NCBI GenBank assembly: GCA_020632795.1
Contig: JACKEV010000008.1
Coordinates: 310,001-374,000, forward strand
DNA: 64,000 nt
From: Alphaproteobacteria bacterium
GTDB taxonomy: Bacteria > Myxococcota_A > UBA796 > CAJQPC01
Reading direction: 5' to 3'
The notes below the pieces were generated by a model that saw only the letters and a program-made list of their open reading frames with translations, ran no database searches and had not been told where the DNA came from. Every line of letters starts with the position of its first letter. Positions within the stretch are counted from its first letter, which is position 1. Positions 59,570 to 64,000 of this stretch are shown piece after piece. The position numbers and the translations under genes were made by a program.

Positions 59570-60850
59570 TCAGTCGCCGTCAGCGAGGGCGTCCTGGCCG
59601 TCGACGAGGCCGTCGTTGGGGACCGGCAGGGGGGCGGTGCCGTCGAGCACGGGCATCCAGCGGTCCCGGACCTGCGCGAACGCGGCCAGCTCGGAGGCGG
59701 GCAGGGGCTCGGAGGTGGGGAACTTCACCTTCATGGCGTCGGTGTGGTTGCCGTTGACCGTCACCTCATAGTGCAGGTGCGGGCCGGTCGACAGGCCGGT
59801 GGACCCGACGAGGCCGATGACGTCGCCCTGGCGGACGCGCTGGCCGTTCTTCACCTTGACCTTGGAGAGGTGGGAGTAGGACGTCGCGTAGGGGCCGGCG
59901 TGGTCGATCTTGACCCGGTTGCCGTGGCCGCCGCTGCGGCCGGCGATCACCACCACGCCGTCGCCCACCGCGCGCACCGGGGTGCCGGTGGGGGCGCCGA
60001 AGTCGGTGCCGAGGTGGGGGCGGCGCGTCTTGAGGATGGGGTGGTAGCGCTTGGGGTTGTAGCTGGAGGTGACCCGGGCGAACTCCAGCGGGGAGCGCAG
60101 GAAGGGCTTCTTGCTGGCGCTGCCGTCGGGGTGGTACCAGCCCTCGGTGCCGTCGGAGGACACGTAGTGGAAGGCGGTGTACTCCTTGTCGTCGTTGAGC
60201 AGGCGCACAGCGTAGAAGGCGCCGGGGCGGGTGAAGTCGCCGTCGTTGTACAGGTCGTCGCTGACGATGGTGAAGGAGGCGCCGTTGCGCAGCTCGGTGT
60301 TGAAGTCCAGCTCCCACTGGAAGATCTCGGCGAGCCGCACCACGTCGCCGGGGCGCAGGCCGGCCGAGAGGGCGGCGTCCCACAGGCTGCTGGTGAGGGT
60401 GAGGCGGCGGACCTCCAGCCGGGTCTCGTACTCGACCTCCTCGACCCGGGCGGTGGGCGGATCGGTGGTGAGGTCGATGACGAGGGTGCGGTCCTCGTCC
60501 AGGGCGTAGGCGATGGAGAGGGGGTGGGGCACGTCGCGCTCGAAGCGCAGCCGGAGATCCTTGCCCGCGCGGATGCGGGTGAGGTCGGCGTAGGGCTTCC
60601 CGGCGGCGACCACCGCCTGGACGTCGGTGACGCCGTAGCGGGGCAGGATGGCGCCCAGGACCTCGCCCCGGCGGATGGTGTGCACCAGCTCGGCGAAGCG
60701 GGAGGGCGGCCGGGCCTTGAGCGCGGCGGTGGGCTTGGAGATGGCGGCGTGGTCGGTCAGCGCGTCGGCGTTGACCGCGAAGCTGAGCAGGCCCACCGAG
60801 AGGCTGGCGACGATGGCGGTGGCCAGGATGCGTGCGCGATGTGTCGACAT
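59570..60850 (-). CDS. M23-family metallopeptidase (LytM/OapA-like)
   Basis: 426 residues from ATG 60850 (frame open to a TTG at 60895). A signal-anchor (ILATAIVASLSVGLLSFAVN) precedes an OapA/LysM-like region (HTIRRGEVLGAILPRYGVTD) and a helical linker. The C-terminal LytM domain has RPHLGTDFGAPTGTPVRAVG with the zinc His and Asp, and PHLHYEVTVNG with the second motif HxH; both are intact. Such enzymes cleave peptidoglycan cross-links or activate amidases. TAGGGT just upstream of the TTG could be a -10 box. Confidence 0.93.
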   Translation of the reverse strand: MSTHRARILATAIVASLSVGLLSFAVNADALTDHAAISKPTAALKARPPSRFAELVHTIRRGEVLGAILPRYGVTDVQAVVAAGKPYADLTRIRAGKDLRLRFERDVPHPLSIAYALDEDRTLVIDLTTDPPTARVEEVEYETRLEVRRLTLTSSLWDAALSAGLRPGDVVRLAEIFQWELDFNTELRNGASFTIVSDDLYNDGDFTRPGAFYAVRLLNDDKEYTAFHYVSSDGTEGWYHPDGSASKKPFLRSPLEFARVTSSYNPKRYHPILKTRRPHLGTDFGAPTGTPVRAVGDGVVVIAGRSGGHGNRVKIDHAGPYATSYSHLSKVKVKNGQRVRQGDVIGLVGSTGLSTGPHLHYEVTVNGNHTDAMKVKFPTSEPLPASELAAFAQVRDRWMPVLDGTAPLPVPNDGLVDGQDALADGD

Positions 60851-60896
60851 GTCAAGCCAGGGCTTGAAGTGAAGGATGAGGGTTTCCTTCAACACC

Positions 60897-62162
60897 CTAT
60901 CGCATGAACAACAGAACGGCCATCATTACGATGATCGCGAGCACACCGAGGGCGCTGCCCAGCAGGAGCCCCTGGAGGATCGTGGAGCGGTGGGCGGGGG
61001 TCGCGCCCTTGCGGGCGCCCGAGTCGGCCGGGCTCTGGGCCCTGCTGCGCCCACCTGAGTCGCCCCCCGGCGGCTTCCATTCCTTGCGCACGGCGCTGTC
61101 GGAGGCCTTGAGCTGCCGCGCGTCGGAGCGGGCGGCCGAGCGGACGCCGGAGTGCACCCCCTGGGTGGGGTCGAGCGCCGGGGAGGTGCTGTCGCCCTGG
61201 GTGGGGGAGATGAAGGCCTCGCCGCCCTCGATGATCACGGTCTGGCCGCACAGGCCCTCACCGTCGTTCACCGAGGGGCGGGCGGCCATGGCCTGGGGCA
61301 CCGCCTCGGCGCACCAGCGGCGAAGGCCGGTGCCCCGGGACTCGTCGGCGATGTCCAGGAACCAGCGCTCGACGGTGGCGCCGTCGGGGCGTTCGGCGGG
61401 CTCCCAGGCGAGCATGCGGCGCAGGGGCTCGATCAGCTCGTCGTACTCGGCGGGCAGCCCGGCCAGGTAGCGCTCCCGCTTGGCCTCGAACTTGTCCTGG
61501 CGCAGCTTGGGCTGGCCGAAGACCTGGCCGGTGGCGCACTCGATCATGAGCAGGGCCAGGCCGTAGATGTCGACCGAGGGGCTCAGGGAGCCGGTGACGA
61601 GGTACTCGGGGGCCATGTAGTTGAGGGTCCCGAGGACGAGCTGGCCGGTGTAGGACTCCCGGGACTCGAACGCGGCCTTGGCCACGCCGAAGTCCAGCAG
61701 CTTCACGCCGCCCCGGCCGGTCAGCATGACGTTGGCGGGCTTGACGTCGCGGTGGACGACGTTGAGGGGCGCGCCGGTGCCGGGGTGGACCGCGACGTGG
61801 GCCTTGTACAGGGCCCCGGCGACGATGGCGCCCAGGGAGGCGAGGGCGCGGGGCGGGGCGTAGAGGCGCTGCTCGACGAGGGTCGCCATGTCGACGCCCT
61901 CGACGTACTCCATCATCACGCCGTCACGGCCCTCGATGCGCAGCAGCTCCAGCACCTTGAGGATGTAGTCGTCCTCCAGGAGCCCCAGCAGGCGGGCCTC
62001 GTCGCGGATCCGGCTCAGGAACATGTCCCGGCCGGCGTGGTTGCGGGCGAGCACCTTGACCGCGACGGTCCGGCGCACACCCTGACTCCCGATCAGCTCG
62101 CCCTTGTAGACGGTGCCAAAGCTGCCCGAGCCGAGCGTCGTGATGAGTTGAATCTGGCGCAT
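60897..62162 (-). CDS. Eukaryote-like Ser/Thr protein kinase with C-terminal membrane anchor
   Basis: 421 residues from ATG 62162 (in-frame GTG at 62171). Kinase features: G-loop LGSGSFGTVYKG (10-21), Lys36 in VAVKVLA, HRDVKPANVM with D139, DFG at 157-159, and APE at 184-186, so it should be active. After a C-lobe and a Ser/Thr/Pro-rich linker (SPTQGDSTSPALDPTQGVHS) comes one membrane span at the extreme C terminus (LLLGSALGVLAIIVMMAVLL) and no extracytoplasmic domain. It therefore senses from the cytosolic side or through partners. No phosphatase or FHA protein is next to it. Confidence 0.95.
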   Translation of the reverse strand: MRQIQLITTLGSGSFGTVYKGELIGSQGVRRTVAVKVLARNHAGRDMFLSRIRDEARLLGLLEDDYILKVLELLRIEGRDGVMMEYVEGVDMATLVEQRLYAPPRALASLGAIVAGALYKAHVAVHPGTGAPLNVVHRDVKPANVMLTGRGGVKLLDFGVAKAAFESRESYTGQLVLGTLNYMAPEYLVTGSLSPSVDIYGLALLMIECATGQVFGQPKLRQDKFEAKRERYLAGLPAEYDELIEPLRRMLAWEPAERPDGATVERWFLDIADESRGTGLRRWCAEAVPQAMAARPSVNDGEGLCGQTVIIEGGEAFISPTQGDSTSPALDPTQGVHSGVRSAARSDARQLKASDSAVRKEWKPPGGDSGGRSRAQSPADSGARKGATPAHRSTILQGLLLGSALGVLAIIVMMAVLLFMR

Positions 62163-62169
62163 CGGCAGC

Positions 62170-62175
62170 ACTCTA
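62170..62175 (-). promoter_or_regulatory. Candidate leaderless -10 element TAGAGT
   Basis: On the minus strand TAGAGT (TANNNT) lies 7 nt before the kinase ATG at 62162. No Shine-Dalgarno sequence fits in the gap GCTGCCG. No -35 hexamer is seen. Confidence 0.4.
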
Positions 62176-62213
62176 CCGCACCGGCGCGCCCACCCCTGCT
62201 GCGCCCGGCCGGA

Positions 62214-62750
62214 TCACTCGTTGATGGGGGTCATCCAGACGAGGCTGGAGGTCAGCCCGAGGGACGCCAGGGCGCGGTCATAGCGGCTGTCCACGGGCTC
62301 TTCGAAGATGAGGTCGCGATCGATCTCGGTGTAGAGCCACGATCCGGTCTCGATCTCCTGGTCGAGCTGACCGGGGCCCCAGCCGGCGTAGCCCAGGCAG
62401 AGGACGTGGCGCATCCCGTCGGAGAGGATCTGCTGGAGCTGCTCCCGGGAGGCGGAGACCGCGATGTCGTGGGGCAGGTTCCAGCCGGTGGCCTCGTCGA
62501 CCGAGCCGTCGAAGATGAGCAGGCCCGCGCCCTGCTCCACCGGGCCGCCCCACAGCACAGGGTGGGCGGTGTCGGTGTCGGTGGCGTCCATGCTGAGCTG
62601 CTCGAGCACGTCCGCCAGGGTGATGGACGTCTCGCGGTTGACCACCAGCCCCAGCGCGCCGTCGGCGTCGTGGTGACACAGCAGGACGATGGTGCCCTCG
62701 AAGTTGGGGTCACGCATCTGCGGGGAGGCGATGAGGATGCCGGGGTCCAT
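62214..62750 (-). CDS. YqgE/AlgH-family protein
   Basis: 178 residues, the normal family length. The start MDPGILIASPQMRDPNFEGT then IVLLCHHDADGALGLVVNR is the typical YqgE opening (LIAxPxMxDPxFxxtVvll); VLWGGPVEQGAGLLIF and LCLGYAGWGPGQLDQEIETG are its other signatures. AlgH was named for alginate regulation in Pseudomonas, but its biochemical role is unknown. It lies 22 nt after clpX and upstream of the kinase gene on the same strand. Confidence 0.93.
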   Translation of the reverse strand: MDPGILIASPQMRDPNFEGTIVLLCHHDADGALGLVVNRETSITLADVLEQLSMDATDTDTAHPVLWGGPVEQGAGLLIFDGSVDEATGWNLPHDIAVSASREQLQQILSDGMRHVLCLGYAGWGPGQLDQEIETGSWLYTEIDRDLIFEEPVDSRYDRALASLGLTSSLVWMTPINE

Positions 62751-62772
62751 GAGGGGCGGCCTCTGGCGGCTG

Positions 62773-64000
62773 CTACGAGGCAGGCAGCTGCTTGAGCGAC
62801 GCGAACGGGATGGAGTCGGGGTCCCGGATCATGTCCTCGGTGATGACGACCTCCTTGATGTTGTCCTGGGAGGGGACCTCGTACATGATCTCCAGCATCA
62901 CCATCTCCATGATGGTGCGCAGGCCCCGCGCGCCGGCCTTGCGCTTGGCGGCCTCTTCGGCGATGGCGCGGAGCGACTCGTCGGTGAAGGTGAGCTTGAC
63001 CTTCTCGAAGCGGAACAGCTTCTGGTACTGGCGCACCAGGCTGTTCTTGGGCTCCTTGAGGATGTGGACGAGGTCGTCCACCTCGAGGGGGTCGAGCACC
63101 GCGGTGACCGGCAGGCGGCCGATGAACTCGGGGATGAGCCCGAACTTGGTGAGGTCCTCGGACTGGACCTGGTTGAGCAGGGCCCGGCGCTGGGTCTCCT
63201 GGTCCTGGCGGTCGGTGAAGAAGCCGACGTTGCGCTTGCCGATGCGCTCCTCGATCACGCGGCCGAGGCCCTCGAAGGAGCCGCCGCAGATGAAGAGGAT
63301 GTTGGTGGTGTCGACCTGGATGTACTCCTGGTTGGGCAGCCGCTTGTTGCCGCGGACCTGGATGTTGGCGTTGGTGCCCTCCAGGATCTTGAGGAGGGCC
63401 TGCTGGACGCCCTCACCGGAGACGTCGCGGGAGACCGAGCCGGTGGAGTTCTTCTTGGCGAGCTTGTCGATCTCGTCGATGTAGACGATGCCCTTGCAGG
63501 TGCGCTCGAGGTTGTTGTTGGAGGCGTGGTAGAGGTTGAGGATGATGTTCTCGACGTCCTCGCCCACGTAGCCGGCCTCGGTGAGCGTGGTGGCGTCGGC
63601 CATGACGAAGGGCACGTCGAGGAAGCGCGCGAGGGTCTGGGCCAGGAGGGTCTTGCCCGTGCCCGTGGGGCCGATGAGCAGGACGTTGGACTTCTGGATC
63701 TCGACGTCCTCGGCCCGGGACTTCTTGTTGGCCTCGAGGCGCTTGTAGTGGTTGTAGACCGCCACGGCGATCTGGCGCTTGGCCTGGTCCTGTCCGATGA
63801 CGTACTGGTCGAGGAAGGCCTTGATCTTGGAGGGGGCCGGGAGCTTGTTGTGGCCCCACGCGATCGGCTTCTGCTGGGAGTTCTCCCGGATGATGTCCAG
63901 GCAGAGCTTGATGCACTCCGAGCAGATGTAGACGTTCGGACCCGCGATGATCTTGTCGACCTCGCGCTGCGGCTTGTGGCAGAACGAACAGGAGAGGCCG
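62773..64000 (-). CDS. clpX: ATP-dependent Clp protease ATP-binding subunit ClpX, N-terminally cut by the window
   Basis: 408 residues are visible; about ten N-terminal residues lie beyond the edge. The zinc-binding domain is present (CSFCHKPQREVDKIIAGP, YICSECIKLC: four Cys), followed by the AAA+ domain with Walker A GPTGTGKT, the pore loop GYVGEDVENI, Walker B GIVYIDEIDKL, sensor EFIGRLPVTAVL and arginine sensor KAGARGLRTI. ClpX unfolds ssrA-tagged and other proteins for ClpP; the IGF-type loop for ClpP docking corresponds to KIGKRNVGF-region IGKRNVGFFT. clpP would be expected just outside the window. Confidence 0.97.
   Translation of the reverse strand, partial: GLSCSFCHKPQREVDKIIAGPNVYICSECIKLCLDIIRENSQQKPIAWGHNKLPAPSKIKAFLDQYVIGQDQAKRQIAVAVYNHYKRLEANKKSRAEDVEIQKSNVLLIGPTGTGKTLLAQTLARFLDVPFVMADATTLTEAGYVGEDVENIILNLYHASNNNLERTCKGIVYIDEIDKLAKKNSTGSVSRDVSGEGVQQALLKILEGTNANIQVRGNKRLPNQEYIQVDTTNILFICGGSFEGLGRVIEERIGKRNVGFFTDRQDQETQRRALLNQVQSEDLTKFGLIPEFIGRLPVTAVLDPLEVDDLVHILKEPKNSLVRQYQKLFRFEKVKLTFTDESLRAIAEEAAKRKAGARGLRTIMEMVMLEIMYEVPSQDNIKEVVITEDMIRDPDSIPFASLKQLPAS

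Noticed and set aside
58388..60907. 839-codon plus-strand open frame opposite the M14 and M23 peptidase genes
   Set aside because: The translation is a Gly/Val/Ala-rich low-complexity string with no domains; it mirrors third-position GC bias of two well-supported minus-strand genes.

Overview
This is a very GC-rich bacterial window, densely packed on both strands, with many ATGA/GTGA start-stop overlaps. The gene content points to Myxococcota or a close relative. There are three proteins with MYXO-CTERM-like tails, two thrombospondin type 3 (TSP3) calcium-repeat proteins, many lipoproteins, an eukaryote-like Ser/Thr kinase, an ECF42-type sigma factor with its DGPF partner, and a CHAT-STAND-WD40 protein. 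I saw no rRNA, tRNA, CRISPR array or insertion sequence. Taxonomy is inferred from content only.

Layout. 1-5.8 kb (+): end of a DUF2277 protein, RtcB RNA ligase, a 41-residue membrane protein, DUF1571, CapA-type phosphoesterase and two lipoproteins. 5.8-7.8 kb (-): sugar epimerase/dehydratase and glycosyltransferase. 7.8-11.3 kb (+): a coupled four-gene operon of two alpha/beta-hydrolases, a metallo-beta-lactamase-like protein and a flavoprotein; two of the four appear to lack catalytic residues. 11.3-12.0 kb (-): a compact class I release factor whose reading frame needs a prfB-type +1 frameshift. 12.2-16.9 kb: lipoprotein serpin, helical-backbone metal/cobalamin-binding protein with DUF309, YHS protein, ECF42 sigma factor with DGPF protein. 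17.0-22.7 kb (+): a CHAT-STAND-WD40 membrane protein and a stand-alone paralogue of its WD40 half.

22.7-37.9 kb: unknown exported and membrane proteins, malate dehydrogenase, a four-gene tandem array of ASH/von Willebrand A-like lipoproteins facing an OmpA-family protein and a TSP3 protein, XPB-type helicase with a 69-residue partner, and glyoxalase II. 38-49.4 kb: PPC-like exported protein; a four-gene export operon (TolC fused to a periplasmic-binding-like domain, membrane-fusion lipoprotein, RND pump, methyltransferase); a 991-residue TSP3 protein. At about 50 kb a 60-bp stretch of about 32% GC is flanked by three DnaA-box-like sequences, an origin-like arrangement. 50.3-56.4 kb (+): envelope lipoproteins, AgmX/PglI-like protein, a large acidic protein with DPF motifs, an outer-membrane barrel, DUF507. 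56.4-64 kb (-): ClpX, YqgE/AlgH, Ser/Thr kinase, M23 and M14 peptidases and a propeller-like lipoprotein.

The most interesting signals are the prfB-like recoding site in a compact release factor with an RF1-type decoding motif; the composition break inside the CHAT-STAND-WD40 gene; the origin-like island at 50 kb; several genes that look leaderless (TANNNT 7-8 nt before ATG with no Shine-Dalgarno); and the pseudoenzyme-containing operon at 7.8-11.3 kb.
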